Origin: JBLHKS01 sp047620505
GTDB lineage: Bacteria > Verrucomicrobiota > Verrucomicrobiia > Verrucomicrobiales > DEV007
Reading direction: 5' to 3'
Length of the DNA: 34,565 nt
Assembly (NCBI GenBank): GCA_047620505.1
Contig: JBLHKS010000060.1
Coordinates: 1 to 34,565 of the forward strand
Below, piece after piece: positions 15,185-22,750 of this stretch; the stretch's first letter is position 1; each line of letters opens with the position of its first letter. Position numbers and translations under genes: made by a program. The notes beneath the pieces are model-generated. The model searched no databases and had not been told where the DNA came from. It was given only the letters and a program-made list of their open reading frames with translations.

Positions 15185-16459
15185 GTGCCAGAGCCGCCGC
15201 CGGCTCCGGAGCAAACGCCGCAGGTCGAGCAAACGCCGAACCAGCCTGAGGATCAAAAAGAGAAAGGCGGGGGAGCAGCTCAGTTGGCGCAGACGGCCAA
15301 ACTTTTCGCGCTTCGATTTCTCAACAGCGATTTTCAGAAACAAAAGCTGACCGATGACGAGGTCATTAAGTTGGACGCGATTGAACCGCGAGTTGAATCA
15401 AAGGCAGCTCGCAATTTTCTGGCCTGGCGGCGCGCGTTGCTCTGGATTGCTGGAGTGGCGCTTGGGCTGTCCGCGATCTTTTCCCTTTTCGGTCTCAATG
15501 GCTTGATGGAAAAAAAGGAGGATGGATTTGTAATTCAGCCTGGATCTCCAGGGATCTTCTGGTTTATCTCCATCGTTCTGTTGCTCGCGCAAGCTGGCGG
15601 TTGCTACCTTGCGATTCAGGCTGCGATCGGTTGGACCCGCGTTGTTCGAACCCGTAAATTCGCGCGCCTCAGTTGGGCCTGCATCTTTGTGATTCCGTTT
15701 GGCCTCGGCTTGATTCCCGCCGCAGTGTTTGTCGATTCATCCGGATTGGGCGGACCCTTGGCGGTCGGAATGACGATGGGAGCGGTCTTTGCTGGTTCGC
15801 TGCTCCCAATGGTTTTCGGCCTGTTTCCTGGATTGATTCGTTCTTCCGTGACTCTCAAGACGTTGTTGCCGGAGTCGACGATGCCAGGCTGGATCGCCGT
15901 TGTCATCGCGCCGATCTACTCTCTGTTTTTTCTGATCGCGCTCGTGATTTCCGTGCAACTCCAAAGTCTGTTGCTCTCGATTGCTCTGGGAGCATTCTGC
16001 GTTGGCCCGATGCTGTTTGCGTTCAATGCCAAAACGATGACGTCTCCGGTGGCAGCAAAGGATCTTGGTTCAACGTTGGGTTCCGTTCGGGCGAAAGTGA
16101 AGATCACCAATTTGGTTGGATTCGCGGCGATCCTGCTGCTTCTCATCGTGAGCATCAAGGACTTCTCATTCAGCGGATTCGTCCATGTGATCTCCTTTCT
16201 CGCCAGTCTGATTTCCAGCATGCTCCTGGTTACCGTTGCTTGCTCAGATCTACTTTTGAGCCTCTTCAAATCCGCGTTTGAGCGCGAATCTGCATTGCGC
16301 GACGGCCCGCTGATTAAAGAACTCGAATCTCGGTTCGAGGAATTGGACGAAGCTGGACTGACAAAGGCGGGCGCAGGCGAGGCCGAATTGATCCAGCAAA
16401 TGCGGAGCAAATTCGGCGGTGGAGACGACGAAGCGCCTAACGAAAACGATCAAAGTTAG
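15185..16459 (+). CDS. Polytopic membrane protein of unknown function (start uncertain)
   Basis: I do not recognise the family. The N-terminal ~35 residues are Pro/Gln/Glu rich (PEPPPAPEQTPQVEQ), then come a soluble stretch and seven or eight hydrophobic segments, including LLWIAGVALGLSAIFSLFG, FWFISIVLLLAQAGGCYLAI, ACIFVIPFGLGLIPAAVFV, IAVVIAPIYSLFFLIALVI and FVHVISFLASLISSMLLVTV, and a charged C-terminal tail (LIKELESRFEELDEAG). The only in-frame start after the stop at 15128 is the GTG at 15185, which has no ribosome-binding site. A run of ten C residues at 15159-15168 lies just upstream, and the Pro-rich coding character continues across it, so the true start may lie in another frame beyond the run. 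The end overlaps the convergent gene by 4 bases. Confidence 0.68.
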   Translation: MPEPPPAPEQTPQVEQTPNQPEDQKEKGGGAAQLAQTAKLFALRFLNSDFQKQKLTDDEVIKLDAIEPRVESKAARNFLAWRRALLWIAGVALGLSAIFSLFGLNGLMEKKEDGFVIQPGSPGIFWFISIVLLLAQAGGCYLAIQAAIGWTRVVRTRKFARLSWACIFVIPFGLGLIPAAVFVDSSGLGGPLAVGMTMGAVFAGSLLPMVFGLFPGLIRSSVTLKTLLPESTMPGWIAVVIAPIYSLFFLIALVISVQLQSLLLSIALGAFCVGPMLFAFNAKTMTSPVAAKDLGSTLGSVRAKVKITNLVGFAAILLLLIVSIKDFSFSGFVHVISFLASLISSMLLVTVACSDLLLSLFKSAFERESALRDGPLIKELESRFEELDEAGLTKAGAGEAELIQQMRSKFGGGDDEAPNENDQS

Positions 16460-17013
16460 CGCACCGGCGTTAGCCTCGGCGGCACGTCCGCCACCGAAGC
16501 GGGCGGTGGCGGTTGGGTTTTCCGGAGGTTCGGATGGTAAAGCTGAGCTTCGTGGAAATGCTGAACGCTTCCGTAAAACACGGTTGCGATGCCAACGACC
16601 AGAGTTGCGCCCGCGGTAGTGAAGGCCAGCTTACTTTTGCTGACTCCGACGAGCACAGTGGCTAGTCCAAGGCCAGCGGTCAGATAATAGAGCCATTTCA
16701 TATCGCGCCGATCTTTCGATTTCGTCGCAAAGCCTTGAGCGCGTGTCGGCTGATCGTGCTGGTAAACGCTGACGATTCGTTTCTCCGCAGCGATGCGCTG
16801 GTTCGAGTACGGACCGACCAGCATGCACGAGCCGACGACGATGATCAGGCCGAACATCTGAGTTTTTGGCTCTCGAACGAGAAGGGCGAAAATGAACGTC
16901 GCCAAGCCAATCGCGATTCCCCAGATGAGGACCGGCTCAAGATAGAGAAAGCCGTATTCCGGGTTTTTCAGGGCGTCGAAGAATTGGGACATGTTGCCGA
17001 ATTTAACTTCCAT
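16456..17013 (-). CDS. Small membrane protein of unknown function, four predicted helices
   Basis: I do not recognise this gene. It encodes 185 residues with four hydrophobic segments in two pairs: EPVLIWGIAIGLATFIFALL and FGLIIVVGSCMLVGPY, then LYYLTAGLGLATVLVG and AFTTAGATLVVGIATVFYG. A basic stretch between the pairs (RIAAEKRIVSVYQ through SKDRRDMK) probably lies in the cytoplasm. The tail is Pro-rich (TQPPPPASVADVPP). ATG 17013 is preceded by AGAAAG at a reasonable distance; a later ATG 21 bases in is possible. It lies 24 bases after the end of ruvB on the same strand, so it may be read through from ruvB. Confidence 0.68.
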   Translation of the reverse strand: MEVKFGNMSQFFDALKNPEYGFLYLEPVLIWGIAIGLATFIFALLVREPKTQMFGLIIVVGSCMLVGPYSNQRIAAEKRIVSVYQHDQPTRAQGFATKSKDRRDMKWLYYLTAGLGLATVLVGVSKSKLAFTTAGATLVVGIATVFYGSVQHFHEAQLYHPNLRKTQPPPPASVADVPPRLTPVR

Positions 17014-17037
17014 AATATTTATCTTTCTGGTGATTTG

Positions 17038-18057
17038 TTAGAGCAATTCCGGCTGATAGTTAGGCGGAATTGGTGCGTCGAGTTTTTTGTAGGCGGCCGC
17101 CATCGCGACTCGTCCTCGTGGGGTCCGTTTGACGAATCCCTGCATGATGAGATAGGGCTCGTAGACCTCCTCGATCGTCGATTCGTCTTCGCCCACGGAA
17201 ACAGCAATCGAGCTGAGCCCGACCGGGCCGCCGTCAAATTTATAGATGATCGATTCGAGCAGCCTGACGTCCATTTCGTCCAGTCCGTCTTCGTCGATTT
17301 CCAACATCGAAAGCGCCAGATCGGCGACGTTCTGAGTGATGATGTTGTCTGCGCGAACCTGGGCGTAGTCGCGAACCCACTTCAGGAGATTGTTGGCGAT
17401 CCGCGGGGTGCCACGACTGCGGTTAGCGATTTCGACCGCGCCATCGGTTTCGATTTCGATGTCGAGCAGCCGAGCCGAGCGTTCGATGATCGTCCGAAGT
17501 TGCTCAGCAGAGTAGTAATCGAGGCGGTTGATCGTCCCGAATCGTGATCGCAGCGGAGCCGTCAGCATCCCGGAACGCGTCGTCGCGCCGACAAGCGTAA
17601 ACCGAGGCAGGTTCAGCTGAATTGTGCGAGCGTTAGGGCCTTGATCGATGATGATGTCGAGCTTGAAATCCTCCATCGCCGGGTAGAGGTATTCTTCGAT
17701 GCTGGGATGCAGCCGATGAATCTCGTCGATGAAGAGCACGTCCCGTTCTCCGAGCTTGGTGAGGATTCCGGCCAGGTCTCCTGCCTTTTCGATCTGCGGT
17801 CCGCTCGCACAGTGGATTTCTGCCCCTGCGGCTGAGGCGAGGATGTGGGCGAGCGTAGTCTTGCCGAGTCCGGGCGGGCCGCTCAGCAGGACATGGGACA
17901 AAACGTCGCCACGCTGTTGAGCTGCCTCGACCATCAGCATCAGCCGCTCGGTGATTTTCTCCTGGCCCTGAAAATCACGAAACTCGGTTGGACGCAACGA
18001 GAGATCGAAACCGGTTTTCGGCGTCTCGGTGTTTTCGGTGTAGAAATCGTCACTCAC
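17038..18057 (-). CDS. ruvB: Holliday junction branch-migration ATPase RuvB
   Basis: RuvB forms hexameric rings that, with RuvA, drive branch migration of Holliday junctions in recombinational repair. Numbered from the GTG start at 18057: LRPTEFRDFQGQEKI at the N-terminus, Walker A GPPGLGKT at ~60-67, Walker B DEIH at ~111-114, sensor GATTRSG at ~157-163, the arginine-finger region APLRSRFG just after, and the winged-helix end with RTPRGRVAM. The length, 339 residues, fits the family. A TTG at 18114 is in frame, but it would add 19 unusual residues, so I prefer GTG 18057. ruvA and ruvC are not adjacent; the downstream gene is an unknown membrane protein. The intergenic region shared with bamA is AT-rich. 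Confidence 0.96.
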   Translation of the reverse strand: MSDDFYTENTETPKTGFDLSLRPTEFRDFQGQEKITERLMLMVEAAQQRGDVLSHVLLSGPPGLGKTTLAHILASAAGAEIHCASGPQIEKAGDLAGILTKLGERDVLFIDEIHRLHPSIEEYLYPAMEDFKLDIIIDQGPNARTIQLNLPRFTLVGATTRSGMLTAPLRSRFGTINRLDYYSAEQLRTIIERSARLLDIEIETDGAVEIANRSRGTPRIANNLLKWVRDYAQVRADNIITQNVADLALSMLEIDEDGLDEMDVRLLESIIYKFDGGPVGLSSIAVSVGEDESTIEEVYEPYLIMQGFVKRTPRGRVAMAAAYKKLDAPIPPNYQPELL

Positions 18058-18470
18058 TGGAATTCTCGCCGAATGTCGCGGCAGTTTTAGTGGGCCAGGG
18101 ATTGACCCAGCCAAAAATCCGGAAAAAAATCTGGCTCACAGCGGAGTCGAATTTATCGAATTTTTTGTTAGTATTTCTTAATATTCTAATTTAGTAAAGT
18201 AATTGTTGGAGTTCTTCCTGCTCCAGTGGCACTTAGGATTTCCCGATCTTTTGGCGACCCTGACATTAACCCAATCCCGCTACTGTTTTGGCACGGTCTG
18301 TTTTCAGTTCGTTCCAGCAGCTGCTGGCTTGCTCTCAGGGCCCTGAAAACCGGGAGAACTCAAGTGAGAAAAAGACCTTGACCAATGGGTGCAAAATCGG
18401 CACAAGTAGCGCCCGCATTCCGAAACGCGCAGAAATTTTTACAATTACAATCGATTCAACTACCTATACT
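18058..18470. other. 413-base intergenic region between ruvB and bamA
   Basis: This divergent gap contains an AT-rich stretch at about 18140-18210, the least GC-rich part of the window, where promoters for either gene would be expected; I cannot single out a convincing -35/-10 pair. An exact 14-base palindrome copy sits at 18314-18327. A TATACT hexamer at 18465-18470 abuts the bamA ATG, and there is no Shine-Dalgarno sequence there. No gene is supported, although one frame stays open from 18288 into bamA. Confidence 0.5.
18315..18326. repeat. CAGCAGCTGCTG palindrome
   Basis: Intergenic copy, 14-base dyad (C...G), in the ruvB-bamA gap. Confidence 0.95.
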
Positions 18471-20768
18471 ATGAAGAAATTTGCCAACACTTGGTTTGCG
18501 GCCGCGTTTACGACGCTGGCTCTCTTCGCAACAGGCGGTCTAACCAACGCTCAGGATGTCGGATCTCCTAAGACCGTCCGCGGCATTGAAATCGAATACA
18601 TCGGACCGGTAACGATTGATGCGGAACGGATTCGCGCAAACATGGCCTTGAAAGTCGGTGACGAGCTCAGCCAGGGCGCAGTCGACGACGATCTCAAATC
18701 TCTCTACACCAACGTTACCGGAATCGAGAACATTCGGATTCTGACTGAGGATGCAGGCGCTAACGGAGTGACCGTGATTGTGGTGGTTCAAACTTACCAA
18801 AAACTCGGTGGTTACAGCTTCCGTGGGAACACGGTTTACACGAGTGATCGCCTCGATCGCGCAGTGACTCTCACGATCGGACAGCCAGTGAACGACGATC
18901 AAGTCCGCGCAGGCCAGCAGGAGATTCGCAAACTTTACCGCGAAGGCGGCTATTCCGAAATCGGAGTGAATTATGATATCGTTCCTGGGAATCAGGAAGG
19001 TTTTGTAAATGTGGTTTACAAGATCAATGAGGGCGGCAAGAGCCTTCTTCGTCAGATCGACTTCGTCGGCAACGCTGCATTTAAGGATCGCGAACTGCGC
19101 GAGCAGATGTCCTCCAAGGAAATTTCCCTCCTTTCGCCGATTCTCCACTCCGGCAGAATCGATAGCGACCAGTTGGCGGACGACCTCGATGCACTTGAGA
19201 AGCACTACAAAGACGCTGGCTACTTGAACGCCCGCATTGCCGATGTGAAGCGGGTCCGGGTCGACGACAAGCGAGTCGATATCGTTATCACGATCGAAGA
19301 GGGTGATATCTACTCGATCGAAGGAGTCAAGATCGCTGGAGCAAGTGCTTTCAGTGTCGGCGATTTGAGTCCTGTTCTCAAAAGCGGCCCTGGCCAGACA
19401 TTCTCGGCGCAGAACATCGAGGACGACATTCAGGCGCTTCGTGACTACTACGGATCTCGCGGCTACGCCGAAGCGCGGGTTACACCGCAGCTGGACAGCG
19501 CTGGCGGCACCGGAGTGAGCGTGACCTACGATATTTTCGAAGGCGGCAAATACCACATCCGAGGAATCAACATCAGCGGAAACAACGTCACTCAGGATGT
19601 CGTGATTCGCCGAGAATTGGCAATTGAGCCAGGCGATCAATACAACACCCCACGAATTCAGGCGAGCAAGCGACGCCTCGAAAACACGGCCTATTATTCG
19701 AACGTGGACGTTCTCCCAGTCGATACCGACGCCGCTGGATACAAGGACATCAACATCCACGTTGCTGAGCGCCCGACTGGCACGCTGAACTTCGGAGCGG
19801 GCTTCAGCTCGATCGACAACTTCGTCGGATTTGTCGAAGTCACGCAAACCAACTTCGATATCACGAACTGGAAAACCTGGCGTGGAGCCGGCCAACGTTT
19901 CCGAGCAGCTGCTCGCATCGGCACGGAGCGCAAAGACCTCACCGCAAGCTGGACCGAGCCTTGGCTCTTCGGCAAACCGCTCGCTTTCACCACCGAACTT
20001 TTCTACCGCGACCTTCTCTTCCTCTCGGACGTTTACGAGCAGACCCAGTACGGTGTTAAAATCAGTTTCCGCAAGAAAGTCGGCGAGTTCTCGAACCTCC
20101 AGCTTAACCAGCAGTTCCAGAATGTAGAGATCGGCGGAATCGACCCACGAGCCTCTGATATCATTAAAGCGGAAGAGGGTGAGTTCCTTCACAGCTCGCT
20201 TGGACTTGACTACATCCACGACACTCGGGACGACATCTTCATCCCGCGTTCGGGTCACCGCTTCAACGCTGGCGCATCTTACTCGGGCTTGGGTGGCGAC
20301 ATTCAGAACACTCACTTCGAAGCGGGCGCAGTTCAGTATTTCCACCTGCCGTTTGACTCGATCTTCAGCATCGAAGGCCACTTCCACGCAGTTGAAGGCG
20401 AAGACACTCCGATCTTCGAACGCAGGTTCCTCGGCGGTGCAAACAACCTTCGCGGCTTTGACTTCCGCGACGTTGGTCCGAAGGACGCGACCGGCGAAGC
20501 AATCGGTGGTCTGACCTCCGCCTACGCCACGGCTGAATACACATTCCCGATCATCCGGCAAATTCGCGGTGCTCTTTTCTACGACATCGGTGTCGTCAGC
20601 GAAGAAGAACTCAGCCTCGATGGAGACGTGAACGCCAACTACGGTGTCGGCATTCGCCTCTATCTTCCAGTTGGCCCGCTCCGCCTCGATTACGGTATCC
20701 CGACTGCATCCGACGAGTTCAACGACAACAACGGACGCTTCAACTTTAACATCGGCTACCGCTTCTAA
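18471..20768 (+). CDS. bamA: Outer-membrane protein assembly factor BamA
   Basis: BamA inserts beta-barrel proteins into the outer membrane. The ATG at 18471 opens on a signal peptide (MKKFANTWFAAAFTTLALFA, cleavage near NAQ). About five POTRA repeats follow, recognisable by pairs such as GGYSFRGNTVYTSDRLDRAV, YKINEGGKSLLRQIDFVGNA, YSIEGVKIAGASAFSVGDL and YHIRGINISGNNVTQDVVIR. The barrel runs from ~residue 430 (RPTGTLNFGAGFSSIDNFVG), with FLGGANNLRGFDFRDVGP holding the conserved R-G-F in loop 6, and ends in FNFNIGYRF with a terminal Phe. At 765 residues it is close to the usual 750-850. ompH and lpxD follow on the same strand. The frame is open upstream to 18288, but that leader has no signal peptide and looks non-coding. 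One near copy of the palindrome (GAGCAGCTGCTC at 19903) is in the barrel. Confidence 0.96.
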   Translation: MKKFANTWFAAAFTTLALFATGGLTNAQDVGSPKTVRGIEIEYIGPVTIDAERIRANMALKVGDELSQGAVDDDLKSLYTNVTGIENIRILTEDAGANGVTVIVVVQTYQKLGGYSFRGNTVYTSDRLDRAVTLTIGQPVNDDQVRAGQQEIRKLYREGGYSEIGVNYDIVPGNQEGFVNVVYKINEGGKSLLRQIDFVGNAAFKDRELREQMSSKEISLLSPILHSGRIDSDQLADDLDALEKHYKDAGYLNARIADVKRVRVDDKRVDIVITIEEGDIYSIEGVKIAGASAFSVGDLSPVLKSGPGQTFSAQNIEDDIQALRDYYGSRGYAEARVTPQLDSAGGTGVSVTYDIFEGGKYHIRGINISGNNVTQDVVIRRELAIEPGDQYNTPRIQASKRRLENTAYYSNVDVLPVDTDAAGYKDINIHVAERPTGTLNFGAGFSSIDNFVGFVEVTQTNFDITNWKTWRGAGQRFRAAARIGTERKDLTASWTEPWLFGKPLAFTTELFYRDLLFLSDVYEQTQYGVKISFRKKVGEFSNLQLNQQFQNVEIGGIDPRASDIIKAEEGEFLHSSLGLDYIHDTRDDIFIPRSGHRFNAGASYSGLGGDIQNTHFEAGAVQYFHLPFDSIFSIEGHFHAVEGEDTPIFERRFLGGANNLRGFDFRDVGPKDATGEAIGGLTSAYATAEYTFPIIRQIRGALFYDIGVVSEEELSLDGDVNANYGVGIRLYLPVGPLRLDYGIPTASDEFNDNNGRFNFNIGYRF

Positions 20769-20802
20769 ACCAACAGGTTAAGGACGGTTTTCAGTCCCCG
20801 AT

Positions 20803-20862
20803 CGCCGCAACGAATTGGACCTTGATCTTTCGAGATCGGGTCCTAGAGTTGCGGCGCTTTTG
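20803..20862 (+). terminator. Long TTCG-capped hairpin between bamA and ompH
   Basis: Three stacked stems fold on one another: CGCCGCAAC (20803-20811) with GTTGCGGCG (20848-20856), GGACC (20817-20821) with GGTCC (20839-20843), and GATCT (20824-20828) with AGATC (20833-20837), closed by a TTCG loop. CTTTTGT follows. It fits an imperfect intrinsic terminator or attenuator that would lower read-through from bamA into ompH. Confidence 0.6.
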
Positions 20863-20887
20863 TCTCAAATTCTAACATTAATACCTC

Positions 20888-21550
20888 ATGAAGCGCCTGT
20901 TTTTATCTCTCTTTTGCCTCACTGCCCTCCTCTTCCCGGGAGGAGCTATGCAAGCGGAAGATTTGAAAGTCGGTCTTGTCGATTTCGCCCGGATTCAGCA
21001 AGAATACTGGCGCACGGATGACGAGCGCACTCGTTTCGAAACAGAGCGCGATGCAAAAATGAAGATGGTTGAGGAGCGCAGAGCCCAAATGGACGCGCTG
21101 ATTCAGGTCCATCAGACTGCTCATAAGAAAATCCAGGATCCGACTCTGAGTCAGGACATGAAGAACAAGATCGGTACCGAAGGCTTAGAACGCCGAAAGC
21201 AGATCGCGAGTCTTGACCGTGAAATTGCTGAGATGGAGTCCGGGGTTCAGAAAGATCTCGCGACCAAAGCAAACACAATTCAGCGAAGCCTCACCAAAGA
21301 GATTTACGACGTGATTGGCGAAGTGGCCGAGGCCATGGAATTGGATTTTGCGCTCAATCGGACTTTCGGGATCAACGGTGTTCCGACCGTTGCCTACAGC
21401 TCGACCAAGCGGCTTCCAGATTTCAGCGACGAGGTCATCGTTAAGCTCAATGCAAACGCACCGCCGGATTGGAAGCCGAAAACCACCGAAGGCGAAGCCG
21501 AGGCAACCGAAGCCCCGGCGGCCCCAGCACCAGCCCCGGGCACCGAATAA
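20888..21550 (+). CDS. OmpH/Skp-family periplasmic chaperone
   Basis: A signal peptide (MKRLFLSLFCLTALLFPGGA, cleavage near MQA) leads into DLKVGLVDFARIQQEYWRT, the usual first strand and helix of the OmpH/Skp family. Residues ~45-140 form a long charged helix region (FETERDAKMKMVEERRAQMD, ASLDREIAEMESGVQKDLAT) that makes the coiled-coil arms, and the body returns with IYDVIGEVAEAMELDFALN. The tail is Glu/Ala/Pro rich and probably disordered. Skp holds unfolded outer-membrane proteins for BamA. The family's common name in other species is skp or ompH. It lies between bamA and lpxD, the order seen in many Gram-negative bacteria. No Shine-Dalgarno sequence is obvious ahead of ATG 20888. Confidence 0.88.
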   Translation: MKRLFLSLFCLTALLFPGGAMQAEDLKVGLVDFARIQQEYWRTDDERTRFETERDAKMKMVEERRAQMDALIQVHQTAHKKIQDPTLSQDMKNKIGTEGLERRKQIASLDREIAEMESGVQKDLATKANTIQRSLTKEIYDVIGEVAEAMELDFALNRTFGINGVPTVAYSSTKRLPDFSDEVIVKLNANAPPDWKPKTTEGEAEATEAPAAPAPAPGTE

Positions 21551-21581
21551 TCAGGCCCGTCAAAAGCATCAAATGACTTTC

Positions 21582-21607
21582 AGGGGCGGCCAACACCGCC
21601 CCTTTTT
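21582..21607 (+). terminator. Intrinsic terminator after ompH
   Basis: AGGGGCGG (21582-21589) pairs perfectly with CCGCCCCT (21596-21603) around the loop CCAACA, followed by TTTTT. It separates ompH from lpxD, whose GTG start begins 28 bases later, so lpxD transcription depends on read-through or its own promoter. Confidence 0.85.
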
Positions 21608-21634
21608 ATTGGACTCGCCAAACCCGCGATCTCG

Positions 21635-22678
21635 GTGGAAACCACAGTTGCTCAGATTGTCGAACTCGTCGGCGGCGAACTAATCGCTGGCGCTGAAGAT
21701 CGAGTTTTAAGCGGGTTTGAAGCGCTCGACAAATCCAGCGAGAGCGATCTGAGCTTTTTCGGGAATCCAAAATACGGCGAGCAATTCGGAAAAACTACTG
21801 CTGGTGCCGTTCTGGTTCCCCAGCAGCTGCCGGAGTCGCCACGTCCGGTTGGACCCGCGCTGATCGAAGTTGAAAACCCGGTTCTCGCCTTCGACATCGT
21901 CGTTCGCCGCTTCGGCGCGCCCGAAATCCCATTCCAAACCGGAGTCCACCCCACCGCGGTGATCGCCGCCGACGTCCAATTCGATCCCGCGAAAGTCTGC
22001 ATCGAGCCCTACGCAGTGATCAGCTCGGGCGTTCAAATCGGGGACGGCTCCTGGATCGGCTCGCATTCGAAAGTCGCCCAAGGCGTGAAACTCGGCGAGT
22101 CCACCCGGCTCTACTCGCACGTTTCAATTCGCGAAGGGTCGGTTCTGGGCGACCGCGTAATTCTTCACAGCAGCTGCGTTATCGGTAGCGATGGATTCGG
22201 CTACGAATTCGCTGAAGGCCGACATCAGAAAATCCAGCAGGCCGGAATCGTCGAAATCGGAAACGATGTCGAAATCGGCGCTGGCACGACGATCGATCGC
22301 GCAAGATTCGGTTCGACCGCCATCGGCGAAGGCACCAAAATCGACAATCTCGTCCAAATCGGGCACAACGTCAGAATCGGCCGACACTGTGTGATCGTCG
22401 CGCTGACCGGAATCGCTGGCAGCACGACGATCGGCGACTACGTGGTTTTCGGCGCACAAAGCGGAGTCGCCGGCCACCTCACGATCGCCAGCCAGAATCA
22501 ATTCGCCGGCCGTGTCGGCGTGATCAAAGACGTCGAAACAACTGGGGGAACCTATTTTGGTTACCCGGCCAAGCCGATCAAGGAATGGTCGCGCGGCCAA
22601 ATGCTGCAAAAAAAGATCCCGACTCTGCTTAAGAAGATCGCCGATCTGGAAAAGCGGCTCAAAGATCTCGAATCCTGA
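21635..22678 (+). CDS. lpxD: UDP-3-O-acylglucosamine N-acyltransferase
   Basis: LpxD adds the second acyl chain in lipid A synthesis (acyl-ACP plus UDP-3-O-acyl-glucosamine) in the cytoplasm. The N-terminal uridine-binding domain begins TVAQIVELVGGELIAGAED. A left-handed beta helix follows: repeated hexapeptide steps such as CIEPYAVISSGVQIGDGSW, GSDGFGYEF (a family signature), EIGNDVEIGAGTTIDRARFG, NLVQIGHNVRIGRHC with the catalytic His at ~244, and GGTYFGYPAKPIKEW near the end. At 347 residues it is of normal length. The GTG at 21635 is the first in-frame start and fits the family N-terminus. fabZ and lpxA, which often follow, are absent; a symporter gene comes next. Near copies of the palindrome are at 21821 and 22168. 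Confidence 0.96.
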   Translation: METTVAQIVELVGGELIAGAEDRVLSGFEALDKSSESDLSFFGNPKYGEQFGKTTAGAVLVPQQLPESPRPVGPALIEVENPVLAFDIVVRRFGAPEIPFQTGVHPTAVIAADVQFDPAKVCIEPYAVISSGVQIGDGSWIGSHSKVAQGVKLGESTRLYSHVSIREGSVLGDRVILHSSCVIGSDGFGYEFAEGRHQKIQQAGIVEIGNDVEIGAGTTIDRARFGSTAIGEGTKIDNLVQIGHNVRIGRHCVIVALTGIAGSTTIGDYVVFGAQSGVAGHLTIASQNQFAGRVGVIKDVETTGGTYFGYPAKPIKEWSRGQMLQKKIPTLLKKIADLEKRLKDLES

Positions 22679-22686
22679 ATTCAAAC

Positions 22687-22698
22687 CAGCAGCTGCTG
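22687..22698. repeat. CAGCAGCTGCTG palindrome
   Basis: Intergenic copy, 16-base dyad (AC...GT), 8 bases after the lpxD stop codon. Confidence 0.95.
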
Positions 22699-22750
22699 GT
22701 CACAGATTCGTTCTTCCCCTCCCCGGATTCTTCTTCCATACTCATCGGCG

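Noticed and set aside
18225..18310. TGGCAC elements that look like sigma-54 -24 boxes
   Set aside because: No GC doublet at the required -12 spacing follows either copy.
18288..18470. Upstream extension of bamA by 61 codons
   Set aside because: The extension is polar, has no signal peptide and runs through a palindrome copy; ATG 18471 opens on a proper signal peptide.
18540..20561. Long open frame (673 codons) on the minus strand opposite bamA
   Set aside because: It is the antisense shadow of bamA, whose POTRA and barrel motifs are clear; the translation has no recognisable domain or start signal.
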